Shown piece by piece: positions 1 to 8,367 of a stretch of 33,760 nt of DNA (its first letter is position 1; each line of letters opens with the position of its first letter). Source of the DNA: Deltaproteobacteria bacterium. GTDB lineage: Bacteria; Desulfobacterota; Binatia; DP-6. The notes beneath the pieces were generated by a model. It was given only the letters and a program-made list of their open reading frames with translations, did no database searches and was not told the origin of the DNA. The position numbers and the translations under genes were made by a program. The stretch covers positions 99,845 through 133,604 of the forward strand of contig VBKF01000103.1 in NCBI GenBank assembly GCA_005888095.1. The letters are read 5' to 3'.

Positions 1-897
1 CGCCTCGACCACGAACACGCCGCCCACCAGCACGAGCACGACCTCCTGGCGCGTGATCAGCGCGACGACGCCGAGGGCCGCGCCGAGCGCGAGCGAGCCG
101 ACGTCGCCCATGAACATCTGGGCCGGGTAAGCGTTGAACCAGAGGAAGCCGAGCCCCGCCGCGGCGAGCGCGCCGCAGAAGACGGCGAGCTCGCCGGCCC
201 CCGGCACGAACGGGATCTGCAGGTACTCGGCGATCTTGGCGTGGCCGGCGGTGTAGGCGAAGACCGCGAAGGTCCCCCCCGCAATCATGACCGGGCCGAT
301 GGCGAGCCCGTCGAGGCCGTCGGTCAGGTTGACCGCGTTGGCAGCCCCGACGATGACGAGCGCGCCGAACGGCACGTACCAGAGCCCGAGATCGGGATGC
401 ACTTCCTTGAAGAACGGCATGGTGAGGTGCCCGCCGTGCTCCGACCAGGCGTAGAGCGCGCCCGCGGCCGCGCCGGCGATCCCGAACTCGGCCGCGAGCC
501 GTAGCTTGCCCGGAATGCCGGCCGACGTCCGTCGCCGGACCTTCGCGTAGTCGTCGACGAAGCCGACGAGGCCGTGGCCGAGGGTCACGAGCACCGCCAC
601 CCACACGTACCAGTCGTGCAGGTCGGCGAGCAGCAGGGTGGCGAGCAGCAACGAGAAGATGATCAGCGTGCCGCCCATGGTCGGCGTGCCGGCCTTGACG
701 GCATGGGCTGCCGGCCCGTCGGAGCGGATCGACTGGCCGATCTGCAGCCGGACCAGGCGCCGGATGAGGGTCGGGCCGAGCAGCAGGGACAGGGTGAGCG
801 CCGTGAGACCGGCGAGCAGCGTCCGGAACGTGATGTAGCGAAAGACGTTGAGGGGCGGGAAGCTCGTGTGCAGCGGGTAGAGGAGCAGGTAGAGCAT
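1..897 (-). CDS. mraY: MraY, phospho-N-acetylmuramoyl-pentapeptide transferase (partial, C-terminus beyond window)
   Basis: Integral membrane enzyme that moves phospho-MurNAc-pentapeptide from UDP onto undecaprenyl phosphate, giving lipid I. The 299 visible residues start at ATG 897 and read MLYLLLYPLH, then hydrophobic helices with the family landmarks GTPTMGG, VDDYAK (the Asp pair needed for catalysis), NLTDGLDGLA and FMGDVGSLALG. About 60 C-terminal residues of the usual 360 lie outside the window. The start overlaps the murF stop by one base (TGATG), so translation is probably coupled. It is the seventh gene of the dcw operon in the window. The identification is secure from the motifs and position. 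Confidence 0.97.
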   Translation of the reverse strand, partial: MLYLLLYPLHTSFPPLNVFRYITFRTLLAGLTALTLSLLLGPTLIRRLVRLQIGQSIRSDGPAAHAVKAGTPTMGGTLIIFSLLLATLLLADLHDWYVWVAVLVTLGHGLVGFVDDYAKVRRRTSAGIPGKLRLAAEFGIAGAAAGALYAWSEHGGHLTMPFFKEVHPDLGLWYVPFGALVIVGAANAVNLTDGLDGLAIGPVMIAGGTFAVFAYTAGHAKIAEYLQIPFVPGAGELAVFCGALAAAGLGFLWFNAYPAQMFMGDVGSLALGAALGVVALITRQEVVLVLVGGVFVVEA

Positions 898-2327
898 CAC
901 GGCCTGCGCTCCGTCTCCAGACGCCGGAGCACTTCCTCCATGGCTGCGCCGCGCGAGCCCTTGAGCAGCACGAGGTCGCCGGGCCGGCACTGGGCGCCGA
1001 GCCTGGCCGCCAGGTCGTCGTGGCTGTGCGTGACGATGATCCGGTCGGCGGGCATCCCGGCCGCCTCCGCGCCTGCCCGCACCTCCTCGGCGTGCTCGCC
1101 GAGGAGGAACAGCGCGTCGAGGTTGGCGGCGGCGGCGGTGGTCCCGAGCTCGCGATGCGCCCGCGCAGCCTCCGTGCCGAGCTCCCGCATCTCCCCGAGG
1201 ACGGCGAGGCGGCGCCGGCCCCGGCTGGTCGCCAGCGTGCGCAGCGCGGCGGCCATCGATGCGGGGTTGGCGTTGTAGGCGTCGTTCAGCACGGTCACCC
1301 CCGTCGGGAGCTGGGTCACCTCCATGCGCATCCCGGGCGGCTGGAAGGCCTCGAGGCCGGCGCGCACCAGCTCGAGCTCGACCCCGAGAACGTGCGCCGC
1401 GGCGGCCGCGGCGAGGGCGTTGGTCACGTTGTGACGGCCGGGCACCGCGAGCCGGACCGGCGCCTCCCGCCGCTCGAGCACGAGGCGGAAATCGATGCCC
1501 TCGAGGCCGCGATCGACGATCCCGGCGGCGGCGACCGGCAGCCCGGCGAGCGTCCCGAAGGGCACCTTCCGGCCGGGGAACGCATCGGCGGCGGCGGCCA
1601 CCAGCGGATCGTCCGCGTTCACCACCGCGGTGGCCGACGGCCGGAGCCGCCGGTACAGCTCCGCCTTGGCCTCGGCCACGCCGTGCAACGAGCCGAGCCG
1701 CTCGAGGTGCGCCGGCGCGACACAGGTGATCACCCCCACGTCGGGCTCGGCGATCTCCGCCAGGCGCCAGATCTCTCCCGGGCCGTTCATGCCGAGCTCG
1801 ACGACGGCGACGGCGTCGTCGTCGGCCAGGCGGAGGAGCGTGAGAGGCAGGCCGACCAGGTTGTTCTGCGTCCCCGTCGTCCGCAGGACCCGGCCGGCGC
1901 CGAGCGCGCGCTCGAGGATCGCGGCCAGCATCTCCTTGGTGGTCGTCTTGCCGTTGCTGCCCGTGATCGCGACGACGCGGGGCCGGCGCCGGCGGCGGTG
2001 GAAAGCCGCGAGGTTGCCCAGGGCCGCGAGCGTGTCGCGCACCAGGATGACGCCACAACCCGCCGAATCCCCGAGCGGCCGCTCGACCACGACGGCGCCG
2101 GCACCGCGCCGGGCGGCGTCGCCGGCGAAGCCGTGGCCGTCGTGCGTGTCCCCCCGGATGGCGACGAAGAGCTCACCCGCGGCGAGGGCCCGGCTGTCGG
2201 TCGTGACGCCGGGGAAGCGGGTCACGTGCCCGAGCCTCGCGAGCGTCCCGCCGGTGGCGGCGAGGACCTCCTCGAGCGTGAAGGCGGCGCCGGCGGCGGG
2301 TCGCTCCTTCTCCTCGGACGTGATCAC
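897..2327 (-). CDS. murF: MurF, UDP-MurNAc-tripeptide--D-Ala-D-Ala ligase
   Basis: Cytoplasmic ATP-dependent Mur ligase that adds D-Ala-D-Ala to UDP-MurNAc-tripeptide, the last cytoplasmic step of the pentapeptide precursor. The 476-residue protein has the Mur N-terminal domain (TTDSRALAAGELFVAIRG, about 42-59), the ATP-binding loop ITGSNGKTTTKEM with Lys127, a central NADDP motif, and a C-terminal ligase domain with LNDAYNANPASM and LGEMRELG. The length is normal for the family. The start is GTG at 2327, overlapping the murE stop in a GTGA junction; the stop overlaps the mraY start. Flanking murE and mraY confirm the assignment over other Mur ligases. Confidence 0.97.
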   Translation of the reverse strand: MITSEEKERPAAGAAFTLEEVLAATGGTLARLGHVTRFPGVTTDSRALAAGELFVAIRGDTHDGHGFAGDAARRGAGAVVVERPLGDSAGCGVILVRDTLAALGNLAAFHRRRRRPRVVAITGSNGKTTTKEMLAAILERALGAGRVLRTTGTQNNLVGLPLTLLRLADDDAVAVVELGMNGPGEIWRLAEIAEPDVGVITCVAPAHLERLGSLHGVAEAKAELYRRLRPSATAVVNADDPLVAAAADAFPGRKVPFGTLAGLPVAAAGIVDRGLEGIDFRLVLERREAPVRLAVPGRHNVTNALAAAAAAHVLGVELELVRAGLEAFQPPGMRMEVTQLPTGVTVLNDAYNANPASMAAALRTLATSRGRRRLAVLGEMRELGTEAARAHRELGTTAAAANLDALFLLGEHAEEVRAGAEAAGMPADRIIVTHSHDDLAARLGAQCRPGDLVLLKGSRGAAMEEVLRRLETERRP

Positions 2328-3826
2328 CGCCCCCCCGCGTCCTGGCTCGCGAGGGCGCGGCGCACCTCCTCGCGGTCGTCCAGATGGCGCTTCTCGTAAC
2401 CCACGATCTGGTAGTCCTCGTGCCCCTTGCCGGCCACCAGCACAAGGTCGCCCGGCCGGGCGAGGCGGATGGCGAGTGCGATCGCCGCCCGCCGGTCGGC
2501 CTCCACCAGGTAGCCCCGGCCGCCCGGTGCCGGCTTGCCGAGAGTCGGCATGCCCGCCCGACCGACCCCGGCCTCGATCGCCTCGAGGATGCGCAGCGGA
2601 TCCTCGGTGCGCGGGTTGTCCGAGGTGAGGATCACGACGTCGCTCAGACGGGCCGCCGCCTCGCCCATCATCGGCCGCTTGCCCGGGTCGCGATCGCCGC
2701 CGCAGCCGAAGACGACGACGAGCCGGCCAGGGGTCAGCGGCCGCAGGACGGTGAGCACCCGGGCGAGCGCGTCGGGCGTGTGAGCGTAGTCGACCATGAC
2801 CGTGAAGCCGGGTCCATCGAAGCGCTCGAGGCGGCCGGGCGGCGGCGCCACCGCCGCAAGCCCCGCCGCGATCGCCTCCGACGGCACGCCCAGCGCCCAG
2901 GCCGCCGCCGCCGCACCCAGGATGTTCTCCACCTGCGGGGCGCCGACCAGGCGGGTGCGGAAGGGGAGTCGCCGGCCGCCGAGGAACAGCATGCCCCGCG
3001 TCCCCGCCAGCGTCGTCTCGATGTCGAGCGGTCGTACGTCCGCATCCTCGGCGCGGCCGACCCGCACACAGCGCGTCTGCACCTCGTCGGCGAGCCGCGC
3101 GCCGGCCGGATCGTCGACGTTCACCACCGCCGCCGGATCGGGTTTCCCGCCCGCGGCGAGATGCTCGAGGAAGAGGCCGGCCTTGGCGCGGTAATAACGA
3201 TCCAGGTCGCCATGAAAATCCAGATGGTCGCGCGTCAAGTTGGTGAACACGGCGGCGTCGAACCGGCAGCCGACGACGCGCTCCTGCGCGAGCGCGTGGG
3301 ACGACACCTCCATGGCCACCTGCGTCGTCCCGGCACGCCGCATCTCGGCGAGCAGCCCCTGGAGCACCGGCGCCTCGGGCGTGGTGAGCGGCGCCGGCCG
3401 ATCGAGGCCCGCAAAACGGTAGCCGACGGTGCCGATGACGCCGGCGCGGAGGCCGGCGGCCAGCCAGATCGCCTCGAGGATGAAGGTCGTGCTCGTCTTG
3501 CCGTTGGTGCCGGTGACCCCGACCAGCGTGAGCCCGGCACTCGGCTCCCCCGCCAGACGGGCGGCCGCGTGCGCGAGCACGCGGCGAACCGCGGCCACCG
3601 AAACCACCGGGACGCCGCCCTTCGCCGCCACCTCGCCCTCGGCGACGATCACGCGCGCCCCGCGGGCCACCGCCTCGGCCACGTGGCGGCGCCCGTCCGT
3701 GCGCAGCCCGGGGAGCGCGAAGAACGCCTCGCCGGGACGGACCGCCCGCGAGTCCGTGGCGATACCGGTCACCTCCACGTCCCTCACGGTCTCGCCGAGA
3801 CCGTCGATGAGCGCGCCGAGCCGCAT
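2324..3826 (-). CDS. murE: MurE, UDP-MurNAc-L-Ala-D-Glu--meso-DAP ligase
   Basis: Cytoplasmic Mur ligase that adds the third residue of the peptidoglycan stem peptide. The 500 residues contain the P-loop GVTGTNGKTST (about 103-113), EVSSHAL (173-179), TRDHLD (198-203) and Lys215 at the position usually carbamylated. The DNPR motif at 403-406 is the known signature of enzymes that use meso-diaminopimelate rather than lysine, so the wall is predicted to be the DAP type. The ATG start at 3826 shares one base with the ftsI stop. Operon order ftsI-murE-murF-mraY is the standard dcw order. Confidence 0.97.
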   Translation of the reverse strand: MRLGALIDGLGETVRDVEVTGIATDSRAVRPGEAFFALPGLRTDGRRHVAEAVARGARVIVAEGEVAAKGGVPVVSVAAVRRVLAHAAARLAGEPSAGLTLVGVTGTNGKTSTTFILEAIWLAAGLRAGVIGTVGYRFAGLDRPAPLTTPEAPVLQGLLAEMRRAGTTQVAMEVSSHALAQERVVGCRFDAAVFTNLTRDHLDFHGDLDRYYRAKAGLFLEHLAAGGKPDPAAVVNVDDPAGARLADEVQTRCVRVGRAEDADVRPLDIETTLAGTRGMLFLGGRRLPFRTRLVGAPQVENILGAAAAAWALGVPSEAIAAGLAAVAPPPGRLERFDGPGFTVMVDYAHTPDALARVLTVLRPLTPGRLVVVFGCGGDRDPGKRPMMGEAAARLSDVVILTSDNPRTEDPLRILEAIEAGVGRAGMPTLGKPAPGGRGYLVEADRRAAIALAIRLARPGDLVLVAGKGHEDYQIVGYEKRHLDDREEVRRALASQDAGGR

Positions 3827-5805
3827 CAGGGCGACGCGATCGCCTCGACCGGGCTCAGGCGAAGCGCCAGGCGCCGCGCGGCCACGATCGGCGTCCCCGG
3901 CATCGGCTCCTGGGCGGCGACGTAGCCGGTCCCGGTCACCCGCACGTCCCAGCCCGAGACCTGCGCGCGAGCCAGCGCCTCGCGCAGCGAGAGCCCGAGG
4001 AAGCTCGGCGTCTCGGCGACCGACGACGCGGCCGCCGTCCTCGCCCGCCGCGCACCCGGCTTTTGCGGGGCGCCGCGCGGCGCCCGGGCGAGCACGATCG
4101 GCGCGGGCGGCTCCACGCCGAGGCGCTTCAGCACCCCCGCGGCGATCGCCCGGAAGACGGGCGCGGCCACGACGCCCCCATAGCTCGAGGTGGAGGGCTC
4201 GTCGATCAGCACGAGGATCACCGCGCGCGGCTCGTCGGCGGGCACGAATCCCACGAAGGAGCCGATGCGCTTGGAGGAGTACACTCCAGTGCTCGGGTCG
4301 ACCTTCTGCGCCGTGCCCGTCTTGCCGGCGACCGGAAAGTCCTCGAGCCGGGCCTTCGTGCCGGTGCCGCCCTCATGCTCGACGACGCGGCGGAGCAGCT
4401 CCGTCGTGGTGCGAGCGCTCCGGGTGCTCACCACGCGCCGGACCGCGGTCGGCTCGTTCTCGAGCACCACCTCGCCGTCCGGCGCGACGACCCGCTTGAC
4501 GACGAAGGGCCGGAGCAGCGTGCCGCCGTTGGCGATCGCCGCGAACGCGGCCGCCATCTGCACGGGGGTGACCGAGACGCCCTGGCCGAAGCTGAGCGTC
4601 GCGAGGTCGACGTGGGTCCAGCGCTGGACGGGCCGCACGATGCCCGGCGTCTCACCGGGCAGCTCGATGCCCGTCCGGCCACCGAAGCCGAAGGCGCGCA
4701 GGTAGCGATGGTAACGCTCCCGGCCGAGACGCTCGCCGACCTTGGCCGCCCCGATGTTGCTCGAGTACTGGATCACCTCGGCGAACGACAGCCACCCGTA
4801 CGGATGCGTGTCGTGGATCGCCCTCCCGGCCGTCTGGAAGCGGCCGCGCTCGCAGAAGAAGAGCTCGCCCGGCGTGACCACCCGCTCCTCGATCGCCGCC
4901 GCGGCGAGGATCGCCTTGAACGTGGAGCCGGGCTCGTAGGGATCCGTGATCGCCCGGTTGCGGACCCGGTCGCGCCAGCGTTTGTCGGTCCAGTCGCCGG
5001 GCTCGTTCGGGTTGTAGGTCGGGACGTTGGCGAGCGCGAGCACCTCGCCCGTCGCCGGGTCGAGGACGACGGCCGCACCGCCCGCCGCACGGGCGGCGGC
5101 GACCCCGCTCTGGAGCTCGCGCTCGGTCGCCTCCTGGATGCCGGCGTCGAGCGTGAGCTCCAGGCGGCCGCCCTGGTCCGGCGCCGCTCGCACCCCGCCG
5201 GTGAACATCTCCCGCCCGCGCGCATCGCGGTCGAACTCCAGGTACTGCGGCTCGCCGCGGATGACGCGGTCGAAGCGCTGCTCGAGCCCCTCGAGGCCCT
5301 GAGAGTCCACGCCCACGAAGCCGAGGACGTGCGCGGCGAGGCTGCCGTGCGGGTAGAAGCGCCGCCCTTCCGTCACGGTGTAGACGCCCGGCAGTCCGAG
5401 CCGGCCGATGGCTTCGCCCTCGCGCGGCAGCGCCTGGCGCTTCAGCCAGACGAACGGCTGGCGGCTCCGGAGCTTCGCGCGCAGCGCCCGCAGCGGCATG
5501 TGCAGCGCGGTGGCGAGGCGCGCCAGCCGGCCGTCGGCCGCGGGCACATGCGCTGCCAGCTCGCGCGGCCGGACGTAGATCGACGGCACGTCGACCGAGA
5601 GGGCCAGCGGCTCCCCCGAGCGATCGACGATCGGTCCGCGGTGCGACAGGAGCTCGATGCGCTGATGGTGCTGCATGGCCGCGAGGCGAGCAAGCGCAGG
5701 CCCGCGGAGCACGGCCAGGTCGAGCGCCCGCGCCGCCACCAGGACGAAGAGCGCCGCGAAGAGGCCACCGACGGCGATCATGCGCCGCCCCCGCGCGGCT
5801 CTCAC
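3826..5805 (-). CDS. ftsI: FtsI/PBP3, septal peptidoglycan transpeptidase with C-terminal PASTA domain
   Basis: Class B penicillin-binding protein that crosslinks septal peptidoglycan. The 659 residues comprise one N-terminal membrane anchor (about 10-30), a PBP dimerisation domain, and a transpeptidase domain with all three active-site motifs: STFK (nucleophile Ser294, Lys297), SSN (348-350) and KTGT (495-498). A short basic linker (about 575-600) leads to a single PASTA-like repeat at about 600-655 (DVRVTGTGYVAAQEPMPGT). FtsI of E. coli lacks PASTA; this form resembles Gram-positive, myxobacterial and other deltaproteobacterial proteins. The start used is GTG 5805, which overlaps the ftsL stop (GTGA); an in-frame ATG at 5781 is an alternative. 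Confidence 0.95.
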   Translation of the reverse strand: MRAARGRRMIAVGGLFAALFVLVAARALDLAVLRGPALARLAAMQHHQRIELLSHRGPIVDRSGEPLALSVDVPSIYVRPRELAAHVPAADGRLARLATALHMPLRALRAKLRSRQPFVWLKRQALPREGEAIGRLGLPGVYTVTEGRRFYPHGSLAAHVLGFVGVDSQGLEGLEQRFDRVIRGEPQYLEFDRDARGREMFTGGVRAAPDQGGRLELTLDAGIQEATERELQSGVAAARAAGGAAVVLDPATGEVLALANVPTYNPNEPGDWTDKRWRDRVRNRAITDPYEPGSTFKAILAAAAIEERVVTPGELFFCERGRFQTAGRAIHDTHPYGWLSFAEVIQYSSNIGAAKVGERLGRERYHRYLRAFGFGGRTGIELPGETPGIVRPVQRWTHVDLATLSFGQGVSVTPVQMAAAFAAIANGGTLLRPFVVKRVVAPDGEVVLENEPTAVRRVVSTRSARTTTELLRRVVEHEGGTGTKARLEDFPVAGKTGTAQKVDPSTGVYSSKRIGSFVGFVPADEPRAVILVLIDEPSTSSYGGVVAAPVFRAIAAGVLKRLGVEPPAPIVLARAPRGAPQKPGARRARTAAASSVAETPSFLGLSLREALARAQVSGWDVRVTGTGYVAAQEPMPGTPIVAARRLALRLSPVEAIASP

Positions 5806-6164
5806 GGGAGCACCACCACCTGCCCCTTCTCGGGATCCCTCATGCCGAGGCGGCGGCGCGCGATGTCGGCGACGCGCGCCGGGTCGCGGAGAGTCGCGAT
5901 CTCGACCTCGAGCTCCTGCCGCTCGTGCTCCAGCCGGAGCTGCATCTGGCGCGCCGACGAGAGCTCGTAGCCGAGGTTCACCGTCTCCAGGCGAAGCCAG
6001 ACGCGCGCCATGCAGAGGACCACCAGCAACGCGCCGAGCGCCAGGGCGTGGCGCGGCAGGCCGCGCACCAGGCGCAGGACCCGGCGGGCATCGGACGACG
6101 GCCGCACGAGCGGTCGCCGGATGCGCAGCTCCGGATGGCGCGACGCGGCGCCGGTGGACTTCAC
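5802..6164 (-). CDS. ftsL: FtsL-like divisome bitopic membrane protein
   Basis: Small division protein predicted to sit with FtsB/FtsQ and activate septal synthesis. It has 120 residues: a basic cytoplasmic tail, one membrane helix (HALALGALLVVLCMARVWL, about 42-60), then a coiled coil rich in Glu, Arg and Leu (about 65-95) and a short tail with RRRLGMRDPEKGQ, typical of FtsL. FtsL sequences are poorly conserved, so the call rests on topology, size and position between rsmH and ftsI. The GTG start at 6164 is chosen because it overlaps the rsmH stop (GTGA) like the other junctions of this operon. The frame stays open further upstream, but that would be antisense-free overlap with rsmH in the wrong frame. 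Confidence 0.85.
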   Translation of the reverse strand: MKSTGAASRHPELRIRRPLVRPSSDARRVLRLVRGLPRHALALGALLVVLCMARVWLRLETVNLGYELSSARQMQLRLEHERQELEVEIATLRDPARVADIARRRLGMRDPEKGQVVVLP

Positions 6165-7168
6165 TGGCTCGCCTCGAGACGCTCGACGACGCGCAGCCGC
6201 GCGCTGCGCGCCCGCGGGTTCCTCGCGACCTCCGCCGGCGCGGGGCGGAGCGGCCGGCGGGTCGAGAGCCGGACCTTGGCGCTCCAGCCGCAGGCGCAGC
6301 GCACGAGCCCGGGAGGGCAGAGGCAGTCCGCCGCCCAATGGCGGAAGGCTTCCTTCACGCGCCGGTCCTCGAGCGAGTGGTAGGAGAGGACGGCCAGGCG
6401 GCCACCGGGACGCAGCAGCTGGTAGCCGTCGGTCAGGAAGCGTTCGAGTGCGCCCAGCTCGTCGTTGACGGCGATGCGCAGCGCCTGGAACGTGCGGGTG
6501 GCGGGATGGATTCCCCCCCGGCCGGGGCCGACCACGCCCGACACGACCGCCGCGAGCTGGCCCGTGGTCCGGAGCGGACGGGCGCGCGCGATGGCCCGGG
6601 CGACGGCTCGCGCCCGCCGCTCCTCGCCGCACTCCGCGATCAGGCGCGCCAGCCGCGCCTCCGGCCAGCGGTTGACGATCTCGGCCGCGGTGCGCGTGCC
6701 GCTCGGGTCCATCCGCATGTCGAGCGGCCCCTCGCGCTGGAACGCGAAGCCGCGCTCGGGGGTGTCGAGCTGAAGGGAGCTGACGCCGAGGTCGAGGAGC
6801 ACGGCGTCCGCGGCGTCCCATCCCTTCTCCGCCAGGATCGCGGCCGCATCGGCGAAGCTCGCCTGCCGAAGGTCTATACGGTCGCTCTCGGCCCGCAGCC
6901 GCTCGCGCGCGCGGGCGAGCGCCTGAGGGTCACGGTCGAGGCCGAGGAGGCTAGTGTCGGGTGCGGCGCCGAGGAGCGCCGCCGCGTGCCCGCCGAGCCC
7001 TACGGTCGCATCGACGAGACGGGCACCCGGTCGGGGGCGCAGCCACTCCACCACCTCCCCCAGCATCACCGGCACGTGGGCAGCGCCCACCGGCCCGATG
7101 CCCGTCTCGTTCGTCGTCGGTGGCACGTTCAGCGTGCGACGCCCGGCCATAGCGCTCGCCGCCCCCAC
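6161..7168 (-). CDS. rsmH: RsmH (MraW), 16S rRNA m4C1402 methyltransferase
   Basis: S-adenosylmethionine-dependent enzyme that N4-methylates C1402 of 16S rRNA. The 335 residues show the family opening HVPVMLGEVVEWL (31-43), the SAM-binding loop VDATVGLGGH (52-61), LLDLGVSSLQLD, RGFAFQREGPLDMRMD and LSYHSLEDR near the C-terminus. The N-terminus is about 20 residues longer than usual. GTG at 7168 is preferred because GGAGGT sits 11 bases upstream; ATG at 7150 has only a weak site. It is the second gene of the dcw operon, 47 bases after mraZ. Confidence 0.96.
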   Translation of the reverse strand: MGAASAMAGRRTLNVPPTTNETGIGPVGAAHVPVMLGEVVEWLRPRPGARLVDATVGLGGHAAALLGAAPDTSLLGLDRDPQALARARERLRAESDRIDLRQASFADAAAILAEKGWDAADAVLLDLGVSSLQLDTPERGFAFQREGPLDMRMDPSGTRTAAEIVNRWPEARLARLIAECGEERRARAVARAIARARPLRTTGQLAAVVSGVVGPGRGGIHPATRTFQALRIAVNDELGALERFLTDGYQLLRPGGRLAVLSYHSLEDRRVKEAFRHWAADCLCPPGLVRCACGWSAKVRLSTRRPLRPAPAEVARNPRARSARLRVVERLEASQ

Positions 7169-7215
7169 CGTTCACTCCCACCTCCGCCCTGTGGCGGTTT
7201 GCTCTCACCTAATAA

Positions 7216-7668
7216 TCACAGTTCGAGCTCTCCCAGGAGCTCGGGGTTCTCGAGCACGACGCGCTCGTCCTCTTCGAACACCTGCCGCCAGGTCTCCTTG
7301 TTCCAGATGCGAAACTTGTCGATGTCGCCGGCAAACATCGCGTCGCGGCCGAGGTCGGCGTACGCCCGGAGCAGCTCGGGAACGAGGATCCTGCCCTGGG
7401 CGTCGAGCTGGCACTCGTGTGCCCCCGAGACGTAGTAGTTCGCGAAGCCCACCACCCGCGGATGGAACCGGTTCTTGCCGAGGATGCGCTTCTCCAGCCG
7501 CCGCCAGGCGCCGAGCGGGTAGACGTCGAGGCAATGGCGGCCGCGGTGCGCGAACTTGGTGACGACAAGGCGCTCTTCCTGGAGCCCGGAGAGCGCCTCC
7601 CTGAAGCGGGCTGGGATGGCGACCCGCCCCTTGTCGTCCACCACGTGCTCGAAGTTCCCGCGAAACAT
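7216..7668 (-). CDS. mraZ: MraZ, dcw operon transcriptional regulator
   Basis: DNA-binding protein of the SpoVT/AbrB fold that in E. coli represses its own dcw operon. The 150 residues hold two tandem AbrB-like half-domains: VDDKGRVAIPARFRE (about 10-24) and LDAQGRILVPELLR. ATG at 7668 gives the canonical MFRGNFEH start. It is the first gene of the operon, preceded by a strong promoter and GTGGGG repeats that look like its own binding sites (listed separately), so autoregulation is likely by analogy with E. coli. Length and sequence are typical. Confidence 0.96.
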   Translation of the reverse strand: MFRGNFEHVVDDKGRVAIPARFREALSGLQEERLVVTKFAHRGRHCLDVYPLGAWRRLEKRILGKNRFHPRVVGFANYYVSGAHECQLDAQGRILVPELLRAYADLGRDAMFAGDIDKFRIWNKETWRQVFEEDERVVLENPELLGELEL

Positions 7669-7689
7669 CCCATTGGCCGGGGAGGGCTA

Positions 7690-7736
7690 CCCCACAATGC
7701 TTCACTCCACAACCGCCACGCCCCACCTCTCCCCAC
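7690..7736 (-). promoter_or_regulatory. MraZ-box-like repeat array in the dcw leader
   Basis: Read on the minus strand, GTGGGG occurs at 7736-7731 and again exactly 10 bases on at 7726-7721. It is followed by the variants GTGGCG (7719-7714) and GTGGAG (7710-7705) and another GTGGGG (7695-7690). MraZ of E. coli binds TGGG-type direct repeats with a 10-base period near the transcription start. The array begins just after the predicted start site of the promoter at 7748-7777 and ends 22 bases before the mraZ start codon. Binding by MraZ is inferred. Confidence 0.7.
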
Positions 7737-7747
7737 AGCTGCCCGCG

Positions 7748-7777
7748 GCTATACTCCGCGCGCCCGCAGGCTGTCAA
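7748..7777 (-). promoter_or_regulatory. Sigma-70-type promoter of the dcw operon
   Basis: On the minus strand a perfect -35 TTGACA (7777-7772) is followed after 18 bases by TATAGC (7753-7748), which matches four of six -10 bases. The predicted start site is near 7740, giving a leader of about 70 bases that contains the GTGGGG repeats. In this GC-rich context a full TTGACA upstream of mraZ is unlikely to be chance. Confidence 0.75.
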
Positions 7778-7839
7778 GGCGCCTCCCGCCCGTCGGACTA
7801 AAGCGTAAGCCGCGCGGGCCCTCCCAGCAGCGTTGGAGC

Positions 7840-7862
7840 CGCGCGCGGCTTTGCCGCGCGCG
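7840..7862. repeat. Perfect GC hairpin between dcw promoter and rnpB
   Basis: An inverted repeat with a 10-base-pair stem (7840-7849 with 7853-7862) and a TTT loop lies in the 155-base gap between the dcw promoter and the RNase P RNA 3' end. There is no T-run on either side, so it is not a standard intrinsic terminator, although it could still separate the two units. The rest of 7778-7955 shows no gene. Confidence 0.5.
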
Positions 7863-7955
7863 AGCGACGGGGTCCGGGGGCATCGGAGGAGCGCAGGGCG
7901 CGGCCCAGCCGCGCCCGAGCACCGCACGGGCCCCCGGGAGAATTTGAAATAAACA

Positions 7956-8349
7956 CGCCGGAGGAGGTCTGTAAGCCGGATTCTGTCCCCCCGCTCACCG
8001 GGCGGGGGCAGCAGCCATTCGTCTGGTCCCCCGGTTGCCCGGGGGATCGAGCGACCGACCCGAGGGAACGGGCGGACCACCCGCGCCCGGCCTGGTGGGC
8101 CGGGCCTCCCTCCTACTCGGTCTTGCTCCGGGTGGGGTTTGCCGAGCATCCGTTCTCACGAACGGATCTGGCGAGCTCTTACCTCGCCTTTTCACCCTTG
8201 CTCCAGGCTCGTGGCCTGGGGCGGTCTCCTTTCTGTGGCACTTTCCCCCGATCGCTCGAAGCCGCCGTTAGCGGCCACCCTGCCCTGTGGAGTCCGGACT
8301 TTCCTCCCGCCGCGCTGCGCGGCGGGCGGCTGCTCGACCTCCTCCGGCG
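7956..8349 (-). ncRNA. rnpB: RNase P RNA, bacterial type A
   Basis: Catalytic RNA of RNase P, which removes tRNA 5' leaders. On the minus strand the sequence has the universal 5' signature GAGGAAAGTCCGGACTCC (around 8308-8291), ACAGAAAGGAGACCGCC, a segment close to E. coli AAACCCCACCCGGAGCAAG, and the 3' signature ACAGAATCCGGCTTACAGAC (7986-7967). The ends are set by a perfect 14-base-pair P1 helix: 8349-8336 pairs with 7969-7956. The length is about 394 nt, normal for type A. It begins 18 bases after the stop of the zinc-ribbon gene. Just past the 3' end is an A/T-rich stretch (7937-7955) but no clear terminator hairpin. Confidence 0.97.
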
Positions 8350-8367
8350 CACGGCGCCGGTCGTCCG

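Noticed and set aside
1020-5970. Long plus-strand open frames (up to 635 codons) opposite murF, murE and ftsI
   Set aside because: They lie antisense to well-recognised genes, have Arg/Gly/Pro-rich translations without domains, and are expected where GC at the third codon position is very high.
7956-8349. Several open frames in both directions
   Set aside because: This stretch is RNase P RNA with a complete P1 helix and signature sequences.
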